Source: JAJDTQ01 sp965204235
GTDB taxonomy: Bacteria; Desulfobacterota; Binatia; UBA9968; JAJDTQ01
Direction of reading: 5' to 3'
Assembly: GCA_965204235.1 (NCBI GenBank)
Contig: OZ241979.1
Span: 2,232,001-2,296,000, forward strand
Length of the DNA stretch: 64,000 nucleotides
Shown: in pieces, positions 33,857 through 41,091 of the stretch
Layout: every line of letters starts with the position of its first letter
How positions within the stretch are numbered: the first letter of the stretch is position 1
The notes under the pieces: model-generated
Databases searched by the model: none
What the model was told of the DNA's origin: nothing
Seen by the model: only the letters and a program-made list of their open reading frames with translations
Program-made: the position numbers and the translations under genes

Positions 33857-33872
33857 TGTTTCACGTGAAACC
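33857..33872. promoter_or_regulatory. parS site 1
   Basis: TGTTTCACGTGAAACC matches the parS consensus TGTTTCACGTGAAACA at 15 of 16 positions, 77 bases upstream of parA. It should be a ParB-loading site. Confidence 0.85.
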
Positions 33873-33878
33873 AACTAT

Positions 33879-33926
33879 CCCCGTTCGTCCTGAGCGTAGC
33901 GAAGCGAAGTCGAAGGACGCGCTTTT
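33879..33926 (+). repeat. Dispersed repeat (CGTTCGTCCTGAGCGTAGCG family)
   Basis: An almost intact unit, ending GGACGCGC-TTTT, lies in the gap between parA and rsmG directly beside parS site 1. It is the same sequence as the copies at 39389 (same strand) and 39004 (opposite strand). Confidence 0.85.
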
Positions 33927-33961
33927 GAAGTATCGTGTGAATCATGCTTTTCTGCAAATCT

Positions 33962-34070
33962 GGATTCCCGCTTTCGCGGGAATGACGGAGTGGGATGTCC
34001 GCGGGAATGGCAGACCTTTGATTTCTGGAACCATCTCGCACCCCGTCATTCCCGCGAAAGCGGGAATCCA
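33962..34070. repeat. Pair of inverted GTCATTCCCG repeats at the rsmG 3' end
   Basis: A unit at 33962-33988 (GGATTCCCGCTTTCGCGGGA core) and its inverted copy at 34045-34070 are separated by about 56 bases without a gene. Each unit is itself a palindrome. The second ends two bases before the rsmG stop codon, so transcripts of rsmG would carry a strong hairpin at once; a transcription-terminating or message-stabilising effect is plausible. Confidence 0.8.
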
Positions 34071-34072
34071 CG

Positions 34073-34807
34073 TCATGCCTCCCTTCGGGCCTGCTTCATC
34101 TTCCGGAAAGTCAGCAACGTCCTGCGCTCGCGTCCGAAAGGAAGTTCGAGGTCGATCTTTCTTCCCTCGGAAAGCCCATACCCCGGGAGACACGCTCGGA
34201 GGTCGTCCAACACCGCGGTCCCCTTGGGGCCGTGCATGACGATGGACGTCCCTTCCGGCGCCAGGATCTTTTCGCTGACCTCCAGAAACCCGGGAATATC
34301 GGAGAACCCGCGGGTGATGGTCTCCTGCATGGCCGGCAACGATGCCGCAGGCAAGCACTCCATCCGACCCTCGACTACATGGACGTTGGCCAGACCGAGT
34401 TCCCGAACGACGTGCCTCAGGAAGGTGGCGCGCTTTCGACGCGGCTCCAGCAGATACACGGGCTTATCGAGCAACATCAGGGTGATGGGGATTCCCGGGA
34501 ATCCCGCACCGCTGCCGACGTCCAGAAGGCTGCCTTCACGACTCAGCAAAGGGACAACGGAAAGGGAGTCGATGAAGTGCAGGCGTACGACGAGGTCCCG
34601 GTCGTGGATGGCGGTGAGGTTCAGGCGCACGCTCCAGAACGAAAGCATCGACAGGTAGTGGGAGAACGCGCGGGTCTGACGGGGAGACAGTTCGAGACCG
34701 AAGGACTTGGCGCCCGCTACCAGGAGTTGCTCGTTCTTGTCGGAGTCCGTATCAGACACGAGTGATGGCGCTCTTTGGGTGCGCTGTTGCGCTACGAGAG
34801 TATCCAC
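34073..34807 (-). CDS. rsmG: 16S rRNA (guanine-527-N7)-methyltransferase
   Basis: The 244-residue AdoMet-dependent enzyme has the family core LVVRLHFIDSLSVVPLL, LLDVGSGAGFPGIPITLM (motif I), VYLLEPRRKRATFLRHVVRELGL and VVEGRMECLP, ending in a basic tail (RERRTLLTFRKMKQARREA). It starts at GTG 34807. Before the IS insertion the gene would have begun 20 bases after the mnmG stop, as in the standard mnmG-rsmG-parA-parB unit. The N-terminal 30 residues are longer than in many homologues, so a start further in is possible. Confidence 0.93.
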   Translation of the reverse strand: MDTLVAQQRTQRAPSLVSDTDSDKNEQLLVAGAKSFGLELSPRQTRAFSHYLSMLSFWSVRLNLTAIHDRDLVVRLHFIDSLSVVPLLSREGSLLDVGSGAGFPGIPITLMLLDKPVYLLEPRRKRATFLRHVVRELGLANVHVVEGRMECLPAASLPAMQETITRGFSDIPGFLEVSEKILAPEGTSIVMHGPKGTAVLDDLRACLPGYGLSEGRKIDLELPFGRERRTLLTFRKMKQARREA

Positions 34808-34958
34808 CCGATGGCGGTCCGTCCGGATCAGCTAGCCCGAAGTTCTTGGGGTCAAGCGGGGTCGAATCCTCCCTAACCCATTGATAATGCTAAGGAAACG
34901 GCTTGCGGGGCGTCGATTCCGGCGTCAAATTGTAGTCACTAAAAATGAATAATGCCTA

Positions 34959-34988
34959 TTGACATTCCCTCTGGCATCGTTGTATCAT
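34959..34988 (+). promoter_or_regulatory. Transposase promoter
   Basis: TTGACA at 34959-34964 and TATCAT at 34983-34988 are spaced 18 bases apart. The predicted transcription start falls at about 34995, practically on the ATG at 34994, which would make the message leaderless and also argues against the in-frame ATG at 34952. Confidence 0.55.
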
Positions 34989-34993
34989 GCAGC

Positions 34994-36757
34994 ATGCCTC
35001 GTCGTAACCAGGTCGTTCACGTCGTTACCACACGGAGACGCTACAAGGACCGCACCTACGAGACCCACCTGCTCCGCCGCTCCTACCGGGAAGACGGCAA
35101 GGTCAAGAACGAGACCCTCGGCAACATCTCCCATCTGCCCCCACATCTCATCGACATCATCCGCCGCACCCTGCGGGGCGATACCTTCGTCTCCGCCAGG
35201 GACAACCCGGCCATTTTGCGCTCCCGTCCCCACGGCCACGTGGCCGCAGTGCTCGGGGCCATGGAGAAGCTCGGTCTCCCTCGCTTGATGAGTGCCCGTC
35301 GAAGCCCGGAACGGGACCGGTGCACGGCCCTGATCGTCTCCCGCCTGCTCGCTGCCGGCTCCAAGCTGGCCACTGCCCGCACCCTCCATCCCGAAACCGC
35401 CACCTCCACCCTGGGCGAGAGACTGGCTTTGGATGACGTGAGTGCAGAGGACTTCTACTCGGCCATGGACTGGCTGCTCCCCCGCCAGGAGACCATGGAG
35501 AAGGCCCTGGCGCAACGCCACCTGCATGACGGCACCCTGGTGCTCTACGACGTGAGTTCCAGCTATCTCGAAGGAAGGCACTGTGAACTGGCGCGTCCGG
35601 GCTACTCCCGGGACGGTCGGAAGGGGACCTTGCAGATCGTCTATGGGCTGTTGTGCAATGCCGAGGGCTGTCCGGTGGCAGTGGAGGTCTATGCGGGCAA
35701 CACCGCAGACCCCGGGACCTTGTCCGATCAGATTGCCAAGCTGCGCACCCGCTTTGCGCTCAAGCGCGTGGTGTTCGTGGCTGACCGGGGCTTGCTCACC
35801 AGTGCGCGCATCGACTCCGAACTGCGCCCGGTGCAAGGGCTGGATTGGGTGAGCGCGCTGCGCAGCCAGGAAGTGCGCCAACTGGTGGACCGGGACGGGC
35901 CGCTGCAACTGTCCCTGTTCGACCAGCGGGACCTGGCCGAGATACGCCATCCCGACTTCCCGGGGGAGCGGCTCGTGGCCTGCATGAACCCCCTGTTGCG
36001 AGTCGAGCGGGCACGCAAGCGCGAGGACCTGCTCCAGGCCACCGAACGCCAACTCGACAAGATCGTTGCCGCAGTCTCCCGACCGCAGCGCCCTCTGCGA
36101 GGCGCCCACAAGATCGGAGAACGGCTGGGCCGGGTGATCCACCAGTACAAGATGGCCAAGCACTTCGAGACCGAGGTCACCGATACTTCGTTCCGCTACC
36201 GGCGCAAGACCGACCGCATCGAGGCCGAAGCCCGTCTGGACGGCATCTACGTGATTCGTACCTCCGTGGACTCCCAAACCCTGGACGCCACGGAGGCGGT
36301 CCACGCCTACAAGCGTCTGGCCACGGTCGAACGCGCCTTCCGCTGCCTCAAGACCATCGACCTGCACGTGCGTCCCATCTACCACCGACTCGGCCATCGC
36401 GTGCGAGCCCACGTGTTCCTGTGCATGCTTGCTTATCATGTGGAGTGGCATATGCGCCGCTGGCTCGCTCCCCTCCTGTTCGCGGATGACCACCCCTACG
36501 CTTCTCCCACGCCACGCCCCTCCCCCGTACAGGCCCCGGAACGCTCCCGGAGCGCCCAACACAAGGCCAGCACCCGACGCACCACCGACTGCGAGTTCCC
36601 GGTGCATCACTTCCGGGGCTTGCTCGATCATCTCGCCACCCTCACCCAAAACACCATGCGGATGCACGGCTCCACAGACACCTTCGAGTTGCTCACCGTG
36701 CCCACACCCATCCAGAGAAAGGCCTTCGATCTCATCGGCGTCCCACTCTCCATGTAG
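34994..36757 (+). CDS. IS1634-family transposase (DDE)
   Basis: The 587-residue protein has the N-terminal DNA-binding region (RRYKDRTYETHLLRRSYREDGKVKNETLGNISHLP). An IS4-like catalytic core follows: first Asp in LVLYDVSSSYLEG, second Asp in KRVVFVADRGLLTS, and Glu in LATVERAFRCLKTIDLHVRPIYH. The C-terminal helical part includes VFLCMLAYHVEWHMRRWLAPLLF. The frame is intact and all three acidic residues are present, so the element may be active. ATG 34994 gives the usual IS1634-family N-terminus (MPRRNQVVHV). Confidence 0.92.
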   Translation: MPRRNQVVHVVTTRRRYKDRTYETHLLRRSYREDGKVKNETLGNISHLPPHLIDIIRRTLRGDTFVSARDNPAILRSRPHGHVAAVLGAMEKLGLPRLMSARRSPERDRCTALIVSRLLAAGSKLATARTLHPETATSTLGERLALDDVSAEDFYSAMDWLLPRQETMEKALAQRHLHDGTLVLYDVSSSYLEGRHCELARPGYSRDGRKGTLQIVYGLLCNAEGCPVAVEVYAGNTADPGTLSDQIAKLRTRFALKRVVFVADRGLLTSARIDSELRPVQGLDWVSALRSQEVRQLVDRDGPLQLSLFDQRDLAEIRHPDFPGERLVACMNPLLRVERARKREDLLQATERQLDKIVAAVSRPQRPLRGAHKIGERLGRVIHQYKMAKHFETEVTDTSFRYRRKTDRIEAEARLDGIYVIRTSVDSQTLDATEAVHAYKRLATVERAFRCLKTIDLHVRPIYHRLGHRVRAHVFLCMLAYHVEWHMRRWLAPLLFADDHPYASPTPRPSPVQAPERSRSAQHKASTRRTTDCEFPVHHFRGLLDHLATLTQNTMRMHGSTDTFELLTVPTPIQRKAFDLIGVPLSM

Positions 36758-36788
36758 TCAGAAACTCATCCTCTCTCCAGCGTAAAAC

Positions 36789-38729
36789 CTAATGAAAACA
36801 ACCCCTTGCCTTGTCACCACGCCAGAACTTCGGGCTAGCCTTGGTCTTGTAGAGGTACAGCGAAAGCACCGAGATGGCCGCAGGAGTGACGCCCGAAATC
36901 CTGTAAGCCTGCCCGAGGGAGCGCGGCCGCACGCGGGTCAGCTTCTCCCTGATTTCGCGTGAGAGCCCGTTGATCTTGCGGTAATCGAGGTCTTCGGGAA
37001 GCACCACGTTCTCCATCTTCTGGAAACGCTTGAGACCCTGGGCCTGTCGGTCCACGTAACCGCTGTACTTGATCGAGACCTCCGCCTGCAGGGCCACGTC
37101 GGACGGAACCTCGGCCAGCTCGGGGCAGAAAGTCGCCAAGTCCCGGAACACGACCTCAGGACGGCGAAGCAATTGCGCCAACGAAGAGATGTTCCGTATG
37201 GGCGCCGTTCCCATGTCGTTGAGCTGGGTCTGCACCGATTGTGAAGGGTGGATGCGGGTGGCCTCGAGCTTTTCGCCCACTTCGGCAATGAGAGCCTGCT
37301 TCCTGGCGGTCCGCGCGCGCGCCTGCGGCGTGGCAAGGCCGATTCGGCCGCCCAACTCCGTCAGACGCAGGTCGGCGTTGTCCTCCCTGAGCAGCAATCG
37401 GTACTCGGCGCGGGAGGTAAACATCCGGTATGGCTCACCGTCGGTTCCCTTGGTAACGAGGTCGTCGATGAGGACTCCGATGTATGCCTGGTCACGGGAA
37501 AGGATCAGCGGATCTTCCCCTCTGAGGCTGAGAACCGCGTTGATGGCCGCCATGAGGCCCTGACTCGCGGCCTCTTCGTATCCTGTCGTGCCGTTTATCT
37601 GGCCTGCCAGGTAAAGGCTGCCGATGGCCTTCGTTTCCAGGGTCGGCTTCAGTTGGGTGGGCTCCACGTAGTCGTACTCGATGGCGTAACCGGGCCTCAT
37701 GATCTCGGCGTCTTCCAGGCCCTCGATGCTGTGGACCATTTCCGCCTGCACATCGAGCGGCAGGCTGGTGGAGATGCCGTTCGGATACACTTCCACCGTG
37801 TCGTAGCCCTCGGGTTCGAGGAAGATCTGGTGCCTTTGCTTGTCGGCAAAGCGTACCACCTTGTCCTCGATGGAAGGGCAATAACGCGGCCCGCGGCTCT
37901 TGATGACCCCGGAGTACATGGGTGAACGGTGGATCGCGGCTCGGATGATGTCGTGGGTCGCAGCGTTGGTGTAAGTGATGTGGCAAGGGATCTGTTCCTG
38001 CTCGATCCTCTCCGTGCCGAAAGAGAACGGGACGGGCGTCTCATCCCCGTACTGGACCGTGAGCTTCGAGTAGTCGATGGTGTGGGCGTTGAGACGTGGA
38101 CAGGTACCGGTCTTGAGCCGGCCGAGCCGCAGCCCCAGGGCACTCAACGACCCGCTCAGGCCTTGAGCAGCGAAATCCCCTGCCCGGCCCGCGGAATAAT
38201 TGCGGTCGCCCACGTGGATGACGCCCTGAAGGAAAGTCCCGGTGGTCAAAATGGTCTTCCTTGCCTTGAATACTTCTCCTATCTGGGATTCCACTCCCAT
38301 GACGTGGCCGTCACGACACAGGAGTGCCTCCACGCTGGCCTGCTTGAGGGTCAGTCCCTCGCAGTTCTCCAGCACACGCTTCATTCGCTGGCGGTAGAGG
38401 GCCTTGTCGGCCTGGGCCCTGGACGCCCTGACCGCAGGCCCTTTCTTGGTGTTCAACACGCGGAACTGGATGCCGGTCTCGTCGATACCCCGGGCCATCT
38501 CGCCGCCAAGTGCGTCGATTTCCTTGACGAGATGTCCCTTGCCGATTCCGCCAATGGCGGGATTGCATGACATCTGTCCGATATGGTCGAGGTTCAAGGT
38601 CAACATCAGCGTATCGAAACCCATCCGGGCGGCAGCCAGCGAAGCTTCGATACCCGCGTGCCCAGCCCCGACCACGATGACGTCGTAGATCTTGTCCTGT
38701 CCCTTGGCTGAGTGTTTCACGTGAAACAT
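36789..38729 (-). CDS. mnmG: tRNA uridine 5-carboxymethylaminomethyl modification enzyme MnmG (C-terminus extended by IS sequence)
   Basis: The 646-residue FAD protein works with MnmE to modify U34 of certain tRNAs. Seen are YDVIVVGAGHAGIEASLAAARMG (FAD fold), MSCNPAIGGIGKGHLVKEIDALGGEM, the cysteine segment LKTGTCPRLNAHTIDYS, NGTTGYEEAASQGLMAAINA and SRAEYRLLLREDNAD. The start MFHVKH lies in parS site 2. The last chromosomal residues are SLYLYKTK; the next 16 (ASPKFWRGDKARGCFH) and the stop come from the IS right end. On the other side of the IS the first three bases are TGA, so the native protein ended at that Lys (630 residues). Function is probably retained. Confidence 0.95.
   Translation of the reverse strand: MFHVKHSAKGQDKIYDVIVVGAGHAGIEASLAAARMGFDTLMLTLNLDHIGQMSCNPAIGGIGKGHLVKEIDALGGEMARGIDETGIQFRVLNTKKGPAVRASRAQADKALYRQRMKRVLENCEGLTLKQASVEALLCRDGHVMGVESQIGEVFKARKTILTTGTFLQGVIHVGDRNYSAGRAGDFAAQGLSGSLSALGLRLGRLKTGTCPRLNAHTIDYSKLTVQYGDETPVPFSFGTERIEQEQIPCHITYTNAATHDIIRAAIHRSPMYSGVIKSRGPRYCPSIEDKVVRFADKQRHQIFLEPEGYDTVEVYPNGISTSLPLDVQAEMVHSIEGLEDAEIMRPGYAIEYDYVEPTQLKPTLETKAIGSLYLAGQINGTTGYEEAASQGLMAAINAVLSLRGEDPLILSRDQAYIGVLIDDLVTKGTDGEPYRMFTSRAEYRLLLREDNADLRLTELGGRIGLATPQARARTARKQALIAEVGEKLEATRIHPSQSVQTQLNDMGTAPIRNISSLAQLLRRPEVVFRDLATFCPELAEVPSDVALQAEVSIKYSGYVDRQAQGLKRFQKMENVVLPEDLDYRKINGLSREIREKLTRVRPRSLGQAYRISGVTPAAISVLSLYLYKTKASPKFWRGDKARGCFH
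38713..38728. promoter_or_regulatory. parS site 2, overlapping the mnmG start
   Basis: TGTTTCACGTGAAACA is a perfect parS consensus. Read on the minus strand it encodes the first residues of MnmG (MFHVKH), so the site is constrained by both coding and ParB binding. Confidence 0.93.
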
Positions 38730-38753
38730 CCTTGACGGCTCCGTGAACGGGGT

Positions 38754-38940
38754 GGATTCCCGCCCCCGCTTCCGCGGGGACATGCTTTCGCGGGAATGAC
38801 GGGGCAGGGCGTCCGTGAAGCTTGGCCGCTGGCTTACTGCCCGCCGGGCAGGCTCCCCAGAAGCGGAGGAACGACGGCCTGACCCCTGTCGCTCTCCTTT
38901 ACCTCCACCTTACCCCACAAAAGCCGCAAGATCCCGGAAA
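38754..38940. repeat. Composite dispersed repeat, copy 2
   Basis: The left unit is the long form of the GTCATTCCCG palindrome with an inserted GGGGACATG segment (38754-38800). A middle part contains GTCCGTGAAGCTTGGC and GACGGCCTGACCC; the right end is CCTTACCCCACAAAAGCCGC. The same middle segments recur in copy 4 at 39525-39740. Confidence 0.75.
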
Positions 38941-39003
38941 TCAAAGGTCTGTCATTCCCGCGGACACCCCATTCCGGAAACTCTGAACAATCCCGGAGAG
39001 AGA

Positions 39004-39050
39004 GCGCGCGCCCTTCGACTCCGCTTCGCTACGCTCAGGACGAACGGGGA
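39004..39050 (-). repeat. Dispersed repeat (CGTTCGTCCTGAGCGTAGCG family)
   Basis: This is a near-complete unit in minus orientation. It is preceded by GGAAACTCTGAACAAT, a short tag that also precedes the copy at 39389. Confidence 0.85.
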
Positions 39051-39135
39051 TGGGAAGGTCACGTGAGGGAATACCCCCAATCCACAGCTCGATTGTTCAG
39101 AGGTTCCTCCCGTCATTCCGCAGACGTTCACCCTC

Positions 39136-39161
39136 GTCATTCCCGCGAAAGCGGGAATCCA
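39136..39161. repeat. GTCATTCCCG palindromic repeat, single unit
   Basis: The unit GTCATTCCCGCGAAAGCGGG plus ATCCA matches the one at 34045-34070 and is the inverse of 5881, 33962 and 39525. The surrounding bases hold no gene. Confidence 0.85.
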
Positions 39162-39239
39162 TCCATTCTTGTGAAAACTCTCCGTGTTTCCATCCTTCCG
39201 ACCCAACCCTATGGTGCCCTGCATGAGAGCGATGAAACT

Positions 39240-39358
39240 GGATTCCCGCCCCCACTTCCGCGAGGACATGCTTTCGCGGGAATGACGGGGCAGGCTCCGC
39301 GGAGCAATGACGGTGTGATCCCTTTCCCTCTTACCTTACTCACATAAAAGCCGGAAGA
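39240..39358. repeat. Composite dispersed repeat, copy 3
   Basis: A long-form left palindrome (39240-39285), a GCGGAGCAATGACGGTGTGA middle and an ACCTTACTCACATAAAAGCC right end make this the closest match to copy 1 at 5881-6020, including the shared GATGAAACT tag just before it. Confidence 0.78.
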
Positions 39359-39388
39359 TCCCCCTTATGGAAACTCTGAACAATTGCC

Positions 39389-39434
39389 TCGTTCGTCCTG
39401 AGCGTAGCGAAGCGAAGTCGAAGGACGCGCTTTT
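39389..39434 (+). repeat. Dispersed repeat (CGTTCGTCCTGAGCGTAGCG family)
   Basis: A near-perfect unit in plus orientation, forming with 39004-39050 an inverted pair about 340 bases apart. Confidence 0.85.
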
Positions 39435-39524
39435 CCATAGGGAGAACGCGCCTCAAGCCGGAATTGATCAGAGGTCCCTTATGTCGGTGTCACGTCGAAT
39501 CCCGTTCCACAGATCTGGCAAAGT

Positions 39525-39740
39525 GGATTCCCGCTTTCGCGGGAATGACGAGGTGGGCGCGGGAATGACGGGGTGGGCGTCCGTGAAGCTCCGTTGCTGG
39601 CTGTCCGTGAAGCTTGGCTGCTGGCTTGCTACCCCCCGGCTTACTGCCTGCCAAGCAGGCTTCGCGGAAGCGGAGAAATGACGGCCTGACCCTTGTCGCC
39701 CCCTTTCCTTCCTGACTTACCCACACGAAAGCCAGAAGAG
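39525..39740. repeat. Composite dispersed repeat, copy 4
   Basis: The short-form left palindrome is at 39525-39549. It is followed by two partial duplications of GTCCGTGAAGCT, the GACGGCCTGACCC segment shared with copy 2, and the GACTTACCCACACGAAAGCC right end. parS site 3 follows within five bases. Confidence 0.75.
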
Positions 39741-39744
39741 CCAG

Positions 39745-39760
39745 TGTTTCACGTGAAACA
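39745..39760. promoter_or_regulatory. parS site 3
   Basis: TGTTTCACGTGAAACA is a perfect match to the consensus. The 20 bases after it (ATCCTTG-CGGCTCCGTGAAC) repeat, with one change, those after parS site 2, so this site seems to have arisen by duplication of the region upstream of mnmG. It does not overlap a gene. Confidence 0.92.
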
Positions 39761-39821
39761 TCCTTGCCGGCTCCGTGAACGGAAGCGCGAACGTGACACA
39801 TTCTGCAGAAAAGCATGATTT

Positions 39822-41072
39822 TCACGGTACTTCAAGACTGCTGGCGGCACTCGCCGGCCCGTTGCAGATTGCCTGATGCTCCTTGAGATATTCGAGCAGA
39901 GCCTCTGCGGCCCACCGATGGCCGGTAACGCTCCAGTGGGCGTCGTGACTCCAGCGCGCATCTTCGAGCTCGGCGCCCTTGCGGACGATGTAGTCGGCCT
40001 GGTCGATGACGGGAATGCCGAGCGCCGCGGCTATCTTGCTCATCCGCCCGAATACGCGGGTCCCGAACGCCTTTGCCTTCATCCTGTATGTAGCCATGAT
40101 GACCAGCTTGGCGCCGTCACGGTCGGCGCGTTCCTTGAACTGCTCCAGCGCAAACTCGGTATATTCCAGGGCGTCCGCGAAAACGGGCGGCAGGTCCCTT
40201 CGAGTGAAGACTCGAAGCATGTCGCGCCGGTTGGTGGGCCGCCATCCTTCGAGCAGCGCGGCATAGCCGGGGCGTCCCCTCAGAGCCTCCACTTGCCTGA
40301 TGAAGCCCTGGTTGCGTGGAAACAACTTCCTGTTGATACGCTCCCACACCGTACGCAACCAGAGCGCGAACCAGGAAGTCCCGGTCGCTTCCTCTCCGGA
40401 GCGGACGACCCGGGATGCCCGGGGCGGCAGGAATTCCATCTTCCCGTCCGGGCGCCTCTTCACACTGACTTCCGGAAAGTTTCCCAACTCCCACGAGCGC
40501 CCCAATCCCAATCCTCGCAGAACCGGAGAGTTATCGATGAAGTCATTGGGAACGAAGACCAGCACCAGCAGTTGGGGATGCAGCAGCCGGGCGTATGCGT
40601 CGTAGAACGGCACTTGCTGGATCTGGCCGGTGTTTCCGCGCCCAAAGGCCGAAGTCGTGACGTTCAGGTGGGGCGCGGCGAGTTCTTCGAGTCGAACGTG
40701 GAACTTGTCGTCGATGGGAACTTCCCTCGCCTCCACGAAGGAGTCGCCGATCATCGAGATATGGCAGGTTGCGGCAGCACGCTCGGGACTCGGTGGCTCC
40801 CGGTCGAGGAAACCCAGGCTGTTGGTGCGGGAGACGTTCCAGTAGTCGCGTCCGTTGGTAAACCGTAACTCCGTGTTCGGAGGCCTGAGAACACCTACGT
40901 TCGGGACGAATTCCCGGAGGTCGCTCGACGCCATGAACGGCACGGTCAGCCGGAAGTAGGCTTCACCGGCCATTGCGACCAGGGCCACCCCCAGGACGAA
41001 CAGAAACGCATTCCAGCCGATCAGGCGCAGCGCACGTCGGATACGCGGGCGGCGGGAACAAAGACTTGGCAT
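39822..41072 (-). CDS. SGNH-hydrolase-like protein with N-terminal membrane anchor
   Basis: The 416-residue protein has one membrane segment near the start (LIGWNAFLFVLGVALVAMAGEAYFRL) and then a periplasmic domain. TCHISMIGDSFVEAREV carries the block-I GDS serine, GRGNTGQIQ and VFVPNDFIDN could be blocks II and III, and SHDAHWSVTGHRWAAEALLEYL carries the Asp-x-x-His pair. This pattern occurs in SGNH/GDSL esterases, including polysaccharide acetyl-modifying proteins of the AlgX/AlgJ kind. Substrate unknown. It lies 19 bases after mnmE on the same strand and may be co-transcribed with it, an unusual neighbour for mnmE. Confidence 0.75.
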   Translation of the reverse strand: MPSLCSRRPRIRRALRLIGWNAFLFVLGVALVAMAGEAYFRLTVPFMASSDLREFVPNVGVLRPPNTELRFTNGRDYWNVSRTNSLGFLDREPPSPERAAATCHISMIGDSFVEAREVPIDDKFHVRLEELAAPHLNVTTSAFGRGNTGQIQQVPFYDAYARLLHPQLLVLVFVPNDFIDNSPVLRGLGLGRSWELGNFPEVSVKRRPDGKMEFLPPRASRVVRSGEEATGTSWFALWLRTVWERINRKLFPRNQGFIRQVEALRGRPGYAALLEGWRPTNRRDMLRVFTRRDLPPVFADALEYTEFALEQFKERADRDGAKLVIMATYRMKAKAFGTRVFGRMSKIAAALGIPVIDQADYIVRKGAELEDARWSHDAHWSVTGHRWAAEALLEYLKEHQAICNGPASAASSLEVP

Positions 41073-41091
41073 GCATTCCTGGCTCTCGACG

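Larger units (their letters stand above)
34831..36839 (+). mobile_element. IS1634-type insertion sequence
   Basis: The element is bounded by 16-bp perfect terminal inverted repeats: GCTAGCCCGAAGTTCT at 34831-34846 and AGAACTTCGGGCTAGC at 36824-36839. The total is 2009 bases, with one transposase gene on the plus strand. It lies between mnmG and rsmG, opposite to their direction. The mnmG frame runs through the right end into the element. No target-site duplication is apparent in the flanks (GGATCA before, CTTGGT after). Confidence 0.9.

Noticed and set aside
38754..39740. CRISPR array, considered because of the repeated units between mnmG and the SGNH gene
   Set aside because: The units occur in both orientations, at irregular spacing, and elsewhere in the window between unrelated genes; no cas gene is present.
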